DNA of 64,000 nt from Clostridia bacterium (GTDB taxonomy: Bacteria > Bacillota > Clostridia > Oscillospirales > CAG-272), in contig JAFQPI010000001.1 of NCBI GenBank assembly GCA_017411805.1, positions 1 to 64,000 on the forward strand. The letters are read 5' to 3'. Every line of letters begins with the position of its first letter. Position 1 is the first letter of the stretch. The position numbers and the translations under genes were made by a program. Shown here piece by piece: positions 1 through 7,313 of the stretch. The notes under the pieces are model-generated. The model was given only the letters and a program-made list of their open reading frames with translations, made no database searches and was not told where the DNA came from.

Positions 1-12
1 GACTCCCGTACG

Positions 13-290
13 GCTAGAGTGACAAGAATAATCCAAACCAGCCCGTAAGCCATACTTTTTGATGCTTTTGGGCTTGTCGTCCTAGCAAGGTTGATACCTT
101 GCGTCGTTCTCCGCACCCAAAATCATCTAAAAATTAAGGCTTGCGGGTCGGAGATTTTTTGGCTGACAAATATTTGTCAGCGGCAGGAAAACGCCGAAGA
201 TTGTATATTAATACTATCAAGGTGTTTGACGAACCGATGGCGAATATTTGTCGCCAAAAAACTAGTTCGGATTATTCTTGTCACTCTAGC
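13..290. repeat. Inverted-repeat-bounded intergenic element (MITE-like)
   Basis: A 22-bp perfect inverted repeat bounds this stretch: the arm at 13-34 (GCTAGAGTGACAAGAATAAT, then CC) is the exact reverse complement of 269-290. Pairing continues imperfectly to about 41/262. Inside are an 18-bp perfect palindrome at 163-180, a 7-bp hairpin at 85-102 (GCAAGGT-TGAT-ACCTTGC), a GGCGA/TCGCC hairpin near 235-255, and the direct repeat AATATTTGTC at 169-178 and 242-251. No credible gene lies within. The form fits a non-autonomous mobile element or a repeated structured intergenic element. No clear target-site duplication is visible. Confidence 0.6.
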
Positions 291-313
291 TGCACGATGA
301 ATATCACAGTAAC

Positions 314-335
314 TTCTTAAGATTTTCTTAAGATT
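314..335 (+). promoter_or_regulatory. Tandem 11-bp direct repeat, possible OmpR/PhoB-type operator
   Basis: TTCTTAAGATT occurs twice head to tail (314-324 and 325-335), just upstream of the -35 box at 347. An 11-bp period on one helix face is the usual spacing for OmpR/PhoB-family response regulators. That a regulator binds here is inference. Confidence 0.4.
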
Positions 336-346
336 ATGAAAAACTA

Positions 347-375
347 TTGATTGTATCAAATTTAACTGTTATAAT
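347..375 (+). promoter_or_regulatory. Sigma-A promoter for the YwaF-like gene
   Basis: TTGATT (347-352), 17 bases, TATAAT (370-375). The start codon follows at 418 with AGAAAGG as ribosome site. Confidence 0.7.
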
Positions 376-417
376 GTACTTGTCGAATTATGTATTTATT
401 TCAGAAAGGTTTGACCA

Positions 418-1188
418 ATGAAAGAATTTTTCGGTTTTGGAGGATATACACGCGAGGCTGAAGGATATCTATCGTGGCAGCATCTTTTGTTTGTCACAAG
501 CCTTGTTGCGGTTATGATCGCGCTCGCTGTTGTTCTCGGTATGAAAAACAGAAGCAAGGAAGATAGAATAAAGAATAAGGTACTGATCATTGCCGCGTTA
601 TTGATAGATGGTATCGAACTTTTCAAGATAGTCATACTTTGTATCCGTCATGAAGACGCGTTCCATTGGATATATGAGCTTCCGCTGTTTCTCTGCAGTA
701 TCCAGCTGATCGCGCTTCCGTTGGCGGCATTCTCAAAGGGACGAATAAAGGAGGCGGCACTTGATTTCGTCTTCATTTTCGGCATTCTCGGCGCGATACT
801 CGGAACATACGGAGCGGGGAACAATTACGCAGCATATCCGGTTCTTTCTTTCGATAACGTAGCGTCGGGAATTACACATTCCATATCCGGATTTTCCTCG
901 CTTTATATAGCGATCTCGGGTATGGCGAGCATGAAAAAGAAGAATATCCCGATAACCTTTTCGATCCTCGGCGTTTTTTGCGTTTTGGCATACGTTTCCA
1001 ATATTATTATTGATTATAATTATATGTTCCTTATGCGCGCCGACGGCACTCCGTATCAGATACTCTACGATCTCCTGAGCGGCAATCCCATTGCTTACCC
1101 TCTGGGAGTTGTTGCTCTGTTCATAGTTTACATTGTACTGTATTACGGTATATACTACCTTTCAACAAAGAAAAAAGCTCACGCGTGA
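418..1188 (+). CDS. YwaF/TMEM164-like integral membrane protein
   Basis: A 256-residue multi-pass membrane protein with about six to seven hydrophobic segments, starting near residue 21, and a lysine-rich C-terminus. The central ELPLFLCSIQLIALP stretch matches the LPLHLC-type signature of the TIGR02206/YwaF family, which has no established reaction. It has its own promoter (347-375) and an AGAAAGG ribosome site, and it is transcribed alone. A hairpin over its stop codon separates it from the convergent transporter gene. Membrane location is clear from the sequence. The family assignment rests on the LPLFLC motif and length, and any function would be a guess. Confidence 0.7.
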   Translation: MKEFFGFGGYTREAEGYLSWQHLLFVTSLVAVMIALAVVLGMKNRSKEDRIKNKVLIIAALLIDGIELFKIVILCIRHEDAFHWIYELPLFLCSIQLIALPLAAFSKGRIKEAALDFVFIFGILGAILGTYGAGNNYAAYPVLSFDNVASGITHSISGFSSLYIAISGMASMKKKNIPITFSILGVFCVLAYVSNIIIDYNYMFLMRADGTPYQILYDLLSGNPIAYPLGVVALFIVYIVLYYGIYYLSTKKKAHA

Positions 1189-1202
1189 AGGCGTGGGCTT
1201 TT
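1173..1202. terminator. Bidirectional intrinsic terminator
   Basis: A 12-bp stem (AAAAGCTCACGC/GCGTGGGCTTTT, one G-T pair) with a six-base loop and A/T runs on both sides. It covers the stop codon of the gene ending at 1188 and the end of the convergent gene at 1201. Confidence 0.75.
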
Positions 1203-1881
1203 ATGATTTTTGTCTTCTCTCCATGCGTTTCCAACTGATAAAGCCGTAAAGATCGTTGATAAGGAATGTGAAAAAGCAGACCACGACCGAAATATACGAT
1301 GGATCGTGCAACGCCGCCATGACCCAAAGGAATATTAATACAACGTCGTTTGCGGCATAAGCAAGCGCAAAGTATGGGCTTCTGCGGAAGGAAAGATAAA
1401 CGGCAATGAAGCTCGTCGTGACCGAAAGCGTGCTCGGTAAGAGATTGGCGGTGTTAAAGAATTTCAGAATAAAATAGAAAATAAGCGTCACGATCGCGCT
1501 AAGTATCAGCATAAAAACAACTTCCATGCGCCCGATTATGTTTACTTTGACCTCGGATTTGTTGCCGTTGTAAGGATTTCTCAGCCAGGATATCAGCGCA
1601 AAGACCGCCATCGGGCAGGTCATACCGAGATAGGTAAGCATCTCGCCGTAATAAGCAAAGGAAAGCGATATAATGGCGTAGATTACGCTGAAAATGACCA
1701 TAAGCAGCTGACCGAACGGATTGCCCTTTGCGCAGAAGATCAGCGATGTTGCGCCTATCAGCGAGGCTATCAGAGTCAGCACTCCGGAACGGTCGAAGAT
1801 AAAGTAAAAGAGAGTGATAAGCAATATGGAAGAGCTCCATAGACCAAGCTCAAATTTGCTGAAATATTTCGTAAGCTTCAT
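1201..1881 (-). CDS. pnuC: PnuC-family nicotinamide-riboside/vitamin transporter
   Basis: A 226-residue membrane protein with seven to eight hydrophobic segments and the PnuC features: an N-terminal helix pair followed by GNPFGQLLMV, a central loop, and a C-terminal region ending in LINDLYGFISWKRM, close to the conserved NDxYGxxxW helix. PnuC proteins move nicotinamide riboside by facilitated diffusion; relatives PnuT and PnuX carry thiamine and riboflavin, so the substrate is not fixed by family alone. The start at 1881 is chosen because GGAGGAATA directly precedes the ATG; a longer frame to 1920 would begin inside the leader hairpin. A strong promoter and a structured leader lie upstream. 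No NAD or thiamine gene is nearby to settle the substrate. Confidence 0.8.
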   Translation of the reverse strand: MKLTKYFSKFELGLWSSSILLITLFYFIFDRSGVLTLIASLIGATSLIFCAKGNPFGQLLMVIFSVIYAIISLSFAYYGEMLTYLGMTCPMAVFALISWLRNPYNGNKSEVKVNIIGRMEVVFMLILSAIVTLIFYFILKFFNTANLLPSTLSVTTSFIAVYLSFRRSPYFALAYAANDVVLIFLWVMAALHDPSYISVVVCFFTFLINDLYGFISWKRMERRQKS

Positions 1882-1890
1882 TATTCCTCC

Positions 1891-1963
1891 AAAAAATAAG
1901 CATCCGAGACGCATCTTCAAAGACCTAACGATGCGCTCGAATGCTGATACTACCCGGTGGCAG
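1891..1963 (-). promoter_or_regulatory. Structured leader with attenuator-like hairpin before pnuC
   Basis: The transcript leader forms two hairpins. The first is 1963-1950 (CTGCC-ACCG-GGTAG). The second spans 1944-1900, with stacked GCAT/ATGC, TCGAG/CTCGG and CGCATC/GATGCG segments and a 14-base loop. A U-rich tract (UUAUUUUUU, complement of 1891-1899) follows, and then the ribosome site. Hairpin plus U-tract resembles a transcription attenuator. An ACC in loop 1 could pair with GGU in loop 2. I do not recognise it as a named riboswitch class. Confidence 0.45.
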
Positions 1964-1979
1964 ATATAAATTTTTATAT

Positions 1980-2008
1980 ATTATATCACAAATAATTGCA
2001 ATTGTCAA
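1980..2008 (-). promoter_or_regulatory. Sigma-A promoter of pnuC
   Basis: On the minus strand TTGACA (2008-2003), 17 bases, TATAAT (1985-1980): a consensus promoter. The -35 box overlaps the stop codon of the upstream gene (2005-3669), so read-through from that operon is also possible. Confidence 0.8.
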
Positions 2009-3669
2009 TCCTTCGGAATGATCTCGATCTCTAATTCAAGCTCGCCTTCCGATTCCGCGAAAAAGATCTTGTAATATCCGCTTCTGTTCTTTGCAACGAT
2101 ATTCGTCTCGCGGATCTCTCCGTTTGACTTGTATCGGCATACCCAACCGAGATAGGAAACCTCAATAACTCCGTTGCTTTCAGATATCTCGGTCTCGCGC
2201 TTGCCGTCAAAGGAGAAGATCGGAAGCATATGGATGACGGTACCCTCGCCCGTGATATTTATCGCAACGCCGTCCGCTGAAACGCGGTATTCACCCGTAA
2301 GACCTTCCGCGTATCCGAGAATCGCGTAAGCGTCGTGATCCCCGTGACCGTGCGAGATTATCTTTATCGGCTCGTCGGAATCGCAGGCAAAGAATATCTC
2401 GCCGTCGGATATTTTGCCGGGACAAAGAGAGGCGCGGTACTTTTCTTCGGAATCAACCTTGTAATTAGGATCGTCGGCGCAGGGAAGGGACATGCAGATC
2501 GCAGAGGGCGCGCCGTAGCGGTGAACTCTGCCAAGACCCGATGAGTCATAATGCGGATCAGCGTTTGTGTCAAACTCGAGAGAATAACCGCCCGCGCGGA
2601 GGAATAGCTTGTGGAAATGATCCGAGGTCACAAGATCCGACGGAGAATCGTCGAATTCCGTAGATCCGATCGAATCGTCGCAGATCATGAAAGCCGAGAA
2701 GATATGCGATGCTGTCGTGATCATATACTTATCAAAATAAGCATATTTCTCGCAACCGTACTTTGTTTCGGTCGGAAAACGGTTTTTGACGTGACGGATC
2801 GGCTCTTTTGAGAGCCAGTATTCGGTCATTTCCATAGCGCGAGCGATCGCCGCCTTGAATCTTCCCGCAAGCTTGAGATCTCCTTCGCGTGCGTATCTGT
2901 TTGCCTCATATTCAAATATCGTGGCAAGCAGACCCTCGTTGTGAACGAACTGATTGCTCCTTCCGCCAAAGGCTACCTCACCTGTGACCGACTGCATCTT
3001 GAGCGTCATAAGCGCGGCCTCCTTCAGAACCTTGTCGATCCGTTCACGGTAAGGTCCGTCGTAACCGAAATGCATAAGAATGCAGAAGAGATAACGCGGA
3101 ACAAGATCATAGATGATCGGCTGATGTGCGTAGTGCTTGATATTGTCGCGGTACATTCCGTTCGAGTCGAGTCTGCCAAGCTGATTTTCGATCTGAAGCT
3201 CGATGAATTCATCAGAATCGCACCCGATAAGCTTCTTACGTGCGAATTCACTCAAAGCAGAGAAGAGGGCCCAATTCCCGATCACTTGATCTGCTTTCTT
3301 CGCGTATTTATCATAACATTTATGCGGCTCGATCAAAGCCAGATCGCGCTTCCATCTTTCGATATCGGAGGAAAATTTCCCGAGTCTTTCAAGCTCCATA
3401 ATACAGAAAACGATCTCGCGGACGGAAAAATCGTTAGCCGCCTTAACACGGGGTATCTCGCGGCAGCAGAAATCCATCATCTTTATGAAGAGCGGCTCAA
3501 GCTCCGTGCGGTATCCGTGAGAGATGAGCACGCCGAGATTGACCGTAAGACGCGGAAAGCCGTGCTCAGACAATCCTTCTGCCTTAACGCGCTCAAAATA
3601 TTCGGTTATGTGCCCGTCGGTGTATGCGCCGAGGGCTTTTGACATCAATTCAAGATATTTCTTTTTCAT
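2005..3669 (-). CDS. Heparinase/alginate-lyase-like protein, uncharacterised
   Basis: A 554-residue protein with no signal peptide, so probably cytoplasmic. Residues 1-340 are almost all helical, including a GGRSNQFVHNEG segment. From about 350 on it is rich in beta strands and holds an HGHGDHDAYAILGYAEG stretch like the HxHxD region of heparinase II/III proteins. A helical toroid followed by a beta-sandwich is the usual polysaccharide-lyase layout, hence the call. I cannot identify catalytic residues or assign a lyase family. The TAA of the preceding dehydrogenase gene overlaps this ATG by one base (TAATG), so the two are translationally coupled. It is the last gene of the 8626-2005 operon. 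Alternatives are a non-catalytic glycan-binding protein or an unsaturated-sugar-processing enzyme. Confidence 0.4.
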   Translation of the reverse strand: MKKKYLELMSKALGAYTDGHITEYFERVKAEGLSEHGFPRLTVNLGVLISHGYRTELEPLFIKMMDFCCREIPRVKAANDFSVREIVFCIMELERLGKFSSDIERWKRDLALIEPHKCYDKYAKKADQVIGNWALFSALSEFARKKLIGCDSDEFIELQIENQLGRLDSNGMYRDNIKHYAHQPIIYDLVPRYLFCILMHFGYDGPYRERIDKVLKEAALMTLKMQSVTGEVAFGGRSNQFVHNEGLLATIFEYEANRYAREGDLKLAGRFKAAIARAMEMTEYWLSKEPIRHVKNRFPTETKYGCEKYAYFDKYMITTASHIFSAFMICDDSIGSTEFDDSPSDLVTSDHFHKLFLRAGGYSLEFDTNADPHYDSSGLGRVHRYGAPSAICMSLPCADDPNYKVDSEEKYRASLCPGKISDGEIFFACDSDEPIKIISHGHGDHDAYAILGYAEGLTGEYRVSADGVAINITGEGTVIHMLPIFSFDGKRETEISESNGVIEVSYLGWVCRYKSNGEIRETNIVAKNRSGYYKIFFAESEGELELEIEIIPKD

Positions 3670-4655
3670 TACGCCATCGTCTCAAGCATCTTTTCGCTGA
3701 CCTCGTAAAGACAAGGCTCACCCGAAATAAATCGCTCGTACTCCTCGATGATATATTCAGCCATACGGTGCGTCTCGCTCTCAAGACTTCCCGCGATATG
3801 CGGAGTCAGGAAACAGTTGGGGAGCGAATAGAAAGCGTGACCCTCTGCGGGCGGCTCGGGATATGTGACGTCAAGGATCGCCGTGACGTCGGGGCGCTCC
3901 TCAAGCAGCTTTACAAGATCCGGCTCGACAACCTGCGCGCCCCTGCCCGTGTTGATAAAGGTCGAGTAGGGAAGCATTCTCGAGAAGCAGGAATAATCAA
4001 GCATACCCTTAGTCTGCTCGTTGTTTGCCATATGATTTGTTACAACGCGGCAACGCTCGAAAAGCTCGCTGAGCGAGCATTTCTCGATGCCGAGAGCCGC
4101 GGCTCTTTCGTCCGAAAGGAAGGGATCGAACGCAAGAACGCCGAGCTTGTAATCCTTAAGTCTTTCCGCAACCTGCGAGCCTATCATACCAACTCCGATG
4201 ATTCCGACGTACTCGCCGTAGTTGCCGGGATAAGAAGCCTTCATGACCTTGCCCGCCTCGCGGTTGCCCTTCTTCATCTCGCGTGAATGAGCGAAAAATC
4301 CCTTGTTTGCAAGAATGATCTGCGCGAGAGTGTATTCAACTACGGGAACAGCATTAGCCGCCCATGCGCTGAAAACCTTGACTCCGCAATGAAGGAAGGG
4401 ACGCGCAAACGCCTGAACGCTTCCCGCTGCATAGAATACGCATTTGAGATTCGGAAAACACCGTTTGATCTCCTCCTCGCTCATTGCGGGCATTCCCCAG
4501 GTCGAAAAGACATATTCAACTTCGGCAAATGCATCGGGTTCGGCAATAACGTCGGTATAGGTATAAACTTTTTTGCCAATATTGAGCTTATCAAAGCTGT
4601 CGGCGTAGACCTTTTCTACGTTGCTTTTTTTATTACATAAGAAAATCGATTTCAT
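3669..4655 (-). CDS. D-isomer-specific 2-hydroxyacid dehydrogenase
   Basis: A 328-residue NAD-dependent dehydrogenase of the D-2-hydroxyacid family. It has the central Rossmann motif GVGMIGSQVA, a catalytic Arg in NTGRGAQV, the Glu in DVTYPEPP and the His in TPHIAGS, the usual Arg/Glu/His set. Such enzymes interconvert 2-keto and D-2-hydroxy acids (or glyoxylate-type substrates); the substrate cannot be read here. The start at 4655 is preferred because GAGAGG sits eight bases upstream; the in-frame ATG at 4670 would place that ribosome site inside the gene. It lies between the flavoprotein gene (ending at 4686) and the heparinase-like gene it overlaps, inside the AraC-associated operon. Confidence 0.85.
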   Translation of the reverse strand: MKSIFLCNKKSNVEKVYADSFDKLNIGKKVYTYTDVIAEPDAFAEVEYVFSTWGMPAMSEEEIKRCFPNLKCVFYAAGSVQAFARPFLHCGVKVFSAWAANAVPVVEYTLAQIILANKGFFAHSREMKKGNREAGKVMKASYPGNYGEYVGIIGVGMIGSQVAERLKDYKLGVLAFDPFLSDERAAALGIEKCSLSELFERCRVVTNHMANNEQTKGMLDYSCFSRMLPYSTFINTGRGAQVVEPDLVKLLEERPDVTAILDVTYPEPPAEGHAFYSLPNCFLTPHIAGSLESETHRMAEYIIEEYERFISGEPCLYEVSEKMLETMA

Positions 4656-4685
4656 TATAATACCTCTCAAATGAATGGTCAGCGG

Positions 4686-6575
4686 TCAAGTGTTGCTCGG
4701 GGTGCGTTCTCTGTATTCGCGCCAGACAGTCTCGAAGCTCTCGTCCTCGGGAGGCATCTTTCTGACGATCCTTCTTGCGCATATGAGATCGCCGCCGCAG
4801 AGTCTGACAGAGCGGATGATCTTTCTGTGCGCCTCACTCTCGGGCAGAGTGAAAGCGAAGATATCCTCAAGCCCGTCGGGAGCTTCGCCGTTCTCATCGG
4901 TATAAAGCGCAGAACCGCGCGAGATCTTCTGATTCTTTGCAAAATCAAGCATCGAAGTCAGCACGGCATACTGAACCGTCAGCGTGTCGATAAGAAGATA
5001 AAGCGAACGCATCTCCTCGATCGACGGAACAGCACGGATCCTTTGAATAAGCGGAAGTACGATCTTGATCTCATTCAGATATCTCTCCATTTCTGCGGGA
5101 TTTCTTATCGCTGCCGCGGATGCACTCATAGACTTCCGCGCCGTTCCGAGCCTCGCTTCAACGTCAATTATCGAAGGAGCGGAAGCGAGAACGATCAGAT
5201 CGCTGTAATCAGGGTTATCGATGACCACTTGGCTTGTACGTGAACTTCCGGATATCGCCTCAGCCGCACGAAGCGCGCCAACCTGTCCCGCATTTAGGGC
5301 GCTGCCGCCGGGACGGGTGATACCGTGGGTTCCCGCAGCCTCACCGACTGCGTAAAGTCCGCGCACGTTGCTTTCCCAGTTATCGTTTACAGCAACTCCG
5401 CCGTTGCAATGCTGTGCGCAGAGCGCGATCTCGAGGCGTTCGCATTCAAGATCAACTCCCTTCGAGCGGTAAAGCTCGTATGCGGGCTCGTTCATCTTTC
5501 GCAGACGTTCTATCGGACTGCCAAAGCAAGCATCCGCTTTTTTGAGATAAGCGCAAGCCTCATCGGAAAGCTTCTCAAATTCAATCGTCTCAAGTCCGAA
5601 AGGATTTTTTGTGTAATCAAGATATATTTTGCGCCCGCGCATAATGCTTTCGCGATACACGAGCAGATCGATCAATGAAGATCCATCTCGAGCCTTGTTT
5701 ACGTCAAAGGGCCATTGATAACCCTTCATAAAGAGCGCGGACATAGCTTCGTAAGCGTCAAAGAAGTATTCCCAAAGGAACTCGCGCTCTTTTCCGTTTT
5801 CATCGACAGAAACAAGCCTCGGGAGCACCTGCATATACGTACCCGAAACGTTCCATCTCGGCGAGACGGAAGCAAGACCGTATTGCCATTCTGTGAGATT
5901 CTGCAGAGCCGCACCGGCATTCAGTGCAAGCGAGGTCATACCGTGATGACACTCGGGATAAACGCTGTCCGAGTAAATCCCCGCGGGACCGCCCGTGGCA
6001 ATTACGACGTTTGGCGCGGAAAAGCTGACGTAATCTCCCGAATCAAGTTCAAGGCAGATAAGTCCGCAAACTCCCTCGTCATCCCTGAGTATCTTTACCG
6101 CAAGCAGACGGTCAAAAATCGGGACACCGAGCACTTGAGCCTTCTTCTCAAGAGCCTCGGTCATATATTTTGACGTCAGAGGCCCCGCGCTTGTCGCACG
6201 AGCCATAGGATCGTGATCGGTCTTGTATCCAACGAATTCGCCGTAACGGTTTGAAGGAAAAGGCACACCCGCCTCACAGAGATTCAGAAAGCATCTTGCA
6301 GAAAGCGAAGCCTCGCAAAGCGCAATGTCGCCGTCAACGCAACCGCCGCCATAAAGTGTTTCTGCCATATTCCGTACACTGTCGGTAGTACTGCCCGAAA
6401 GCGATAGCTTGTAATAAGTCTGCTTGTCGCTTCCCGTGTTTCGCGAAGTGCCGCAGTTGATACCCTCGGTGACGATACAAACGCTCTTTCTGCCGATCTC
6501 CGCGATCCTGCAAGCCGTGCCGAATCCCGCGGCACCGCTGCCGATGACCACGGAATCAAATGAATAATTCTTCAT
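4686..6575 (-). CDS. FrdA/SdhA-like FAD-dependent reductase, stand-alone
   Basis: A 629-residue soluble flavoprotein of the fumarate reductase/succinate dehydrogenase flavoprotein superfamily. It has an N-terminal dinucleotide fold GSGAAGFGTACRIAE (residues 12-26), and the C-terminal half holds the family block HCNGGVAV...GLYAVGEAAGTHGITRPGGSAL that holds FAD. No iron-sulfur or membrane-anchor subunit gene is nearby, so it is not a respiratory complex. It resembles single-subunit members that reduce C=C bonds or dehydrogenate varied substrates. The start codon follows directly on the TAA of the SDR gene (TAAATG). Together with the OYE-like and SDR genes it forms the same three-family set as the daidzein-to-equol enzymes. 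That parallel is by family only. Confidence 0.8.
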   Translation of the reverse strand: MKNYSFDSVVIGSGAAGFGTACRIAEIGRKSVCIVTEGINCGTSRNTGSDKQTYYKLSLSGSTTDSVRNMAETLYGGGCVDGDIALCEASLSARCFLNLCEAGVPFPSNRYGEFVGYKTDHDPMARATSAGPLTSKYMTEALEKKAQVLGVPIFDRLLAVKILRDDEGVCGLICLELDSGDYVSFSAPNVVIATGGPAGIYSDSVYPECHHGMTSLALNAGAALQNLTEWQYGLASVSPRWNVSGTYMQVLPRLVSVDENGKEREFLWEYFFDAYEAMSALFMKGYQWPFDVNKARDGSSLIDLLVYRESIMRGRKIYLDYTKNPFGLETIEFEKLSDEACAYLKKADACFGSPIERLRKMNEPAYELYRSKGVDLECERLEIALCAQHCNGGVAVNDNWESNVRGLYAVGEAAGTHGITRPGGSALNAGQVGALRAAEAISGSSRTSQVVIDNPDYSDLIVLASAPSIIDVEARLGTARKSMSASAAAIRNPAEMERYLNEIKIVLPLIQRIRAVPSIEEMRSLYLLIDTLTVQYAVLTSMLDFAKNQKISRGSALYTDENGEAPDGLEDIFAFTLPESEAHRKIIRSVRLCGGDLICARRIVRKMPPEDESFETVWREYRERTPSNT

Positions 6576-7313
6576 TTAAAGTCTCCTTAGATGGAATCCG
6601 CCGTCAACGTCGATCGACTGTCCCGTGACGTAGGGAAGAGCACCCGATACGAGGGAGTAGACCGCGTCGGCAATATCCTCCGGTTCACCCCAACGTGCGA
6701 TCGGAAGCAGACCGCCGCCGATCAGAGTGTCGTATTTCTCCTTGACCTTTGCGGTCATATCCGTGGCAATAATGCCGGGACGGACCTCGTTTACCGGAAT
6801 TCCGTATTCGGCAAGCCTGTCTGCGAAAAGCTTCGTGATCATCGAGACTCCTGCTTTGGAAATGCAGTATTCGCCGCGGCTCGTCGAGCTTGTGTATGCG
6901 GATAGGGAAGAAATATTGCAAATGCTGCCTCTCGTACCGCCGACTGTCTCGTTCTTTATCATCTCTCTGGCAACTGCCTGAGTCAGAAAGAGAGTGCCCT
7001 TCGTGTTTATATCCATAACGCGGTCGTAACTCTCCTCGGTCATCTCAAGCAGATCGCGTCTCTCAAGCGGAGCAACTCCCGCCACGTTCACAAGCGCGTC
7101 GATCCTGCCGAATTTTTCTAATGCAGAAGCAACAAGCCTCTGCCTGTCTTCTGAAGATGAGAGATCACCCGATACGTAGTTGAAATTATCAGATGAGAAA
7201 TCAGATTTCTCACTTCTTCCCATACCGGTTACAAGGTATCCCGCATCAAGAAATTTTCTGACACAAGCCGCACCTATACCTCGAGTACAGCCGCTGATAA
7301 TTACGTGCTTCAT
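6576..7313 (-). CDS. Short-chain dehydrogenase/reductase
   Basis: A 245-residue classical SDR. The cofactor motif SGCTRGIG is at 7-14, NVAGV near 76, catalytic Ser in NISSLS (about 135) and YCISK at 149-153 (Tyr149, Lys153). A C-terminal VTGQSIDVDGGF matches the FabG-like end. It should oxidise or reduce a secondary alcohol/ketone with NAD(P)H. The start codon overlaps the end of the OYE-like gene by four bases (ATGA), indicating tight coupling. FabG itself is unlikely because there is no fatty-acid context. The substrate is presumably the one handled by the flanking flavoenzymes. Confidence 0.88.
   Translation of the reverse strand: MKHVIISGCTRGIGAACVRKFLDAGYLVTGMGRSEKSDFSSDNFNYVSGDLSSSEDRQRLVASALEKFGRIDALVNVAGVAPLERRDLLEMTEESYDRVMDINTKGTLFLTQAVAREMIKNETVGGTRGSICNISSLSAYTSSTSRGEYCISKAGVSMITKLFADRLAEYGIPVNEVRPGIIATDMTAKVKEKYDTLIGGGLLPIARWGEPEDIADAVYSLVSGALPYVTGQSIDVDGGFHLRRL

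Noticed and set aside
91-359. Short frames (69 and 60 residues) in the first 360 bases
   Set aside because: They lie inside the inverted-repeat element, run through its palindromes, and have no ribosome site or similarity.
2941-4286. Two open frames of 220-233 residues on the plus strand (2941-3642, 3624-4286)
   Set aside because: Both are antisense to the heparinase-like and dehydrogenase genes, whose frames carry clear motifs and ribosome sites.
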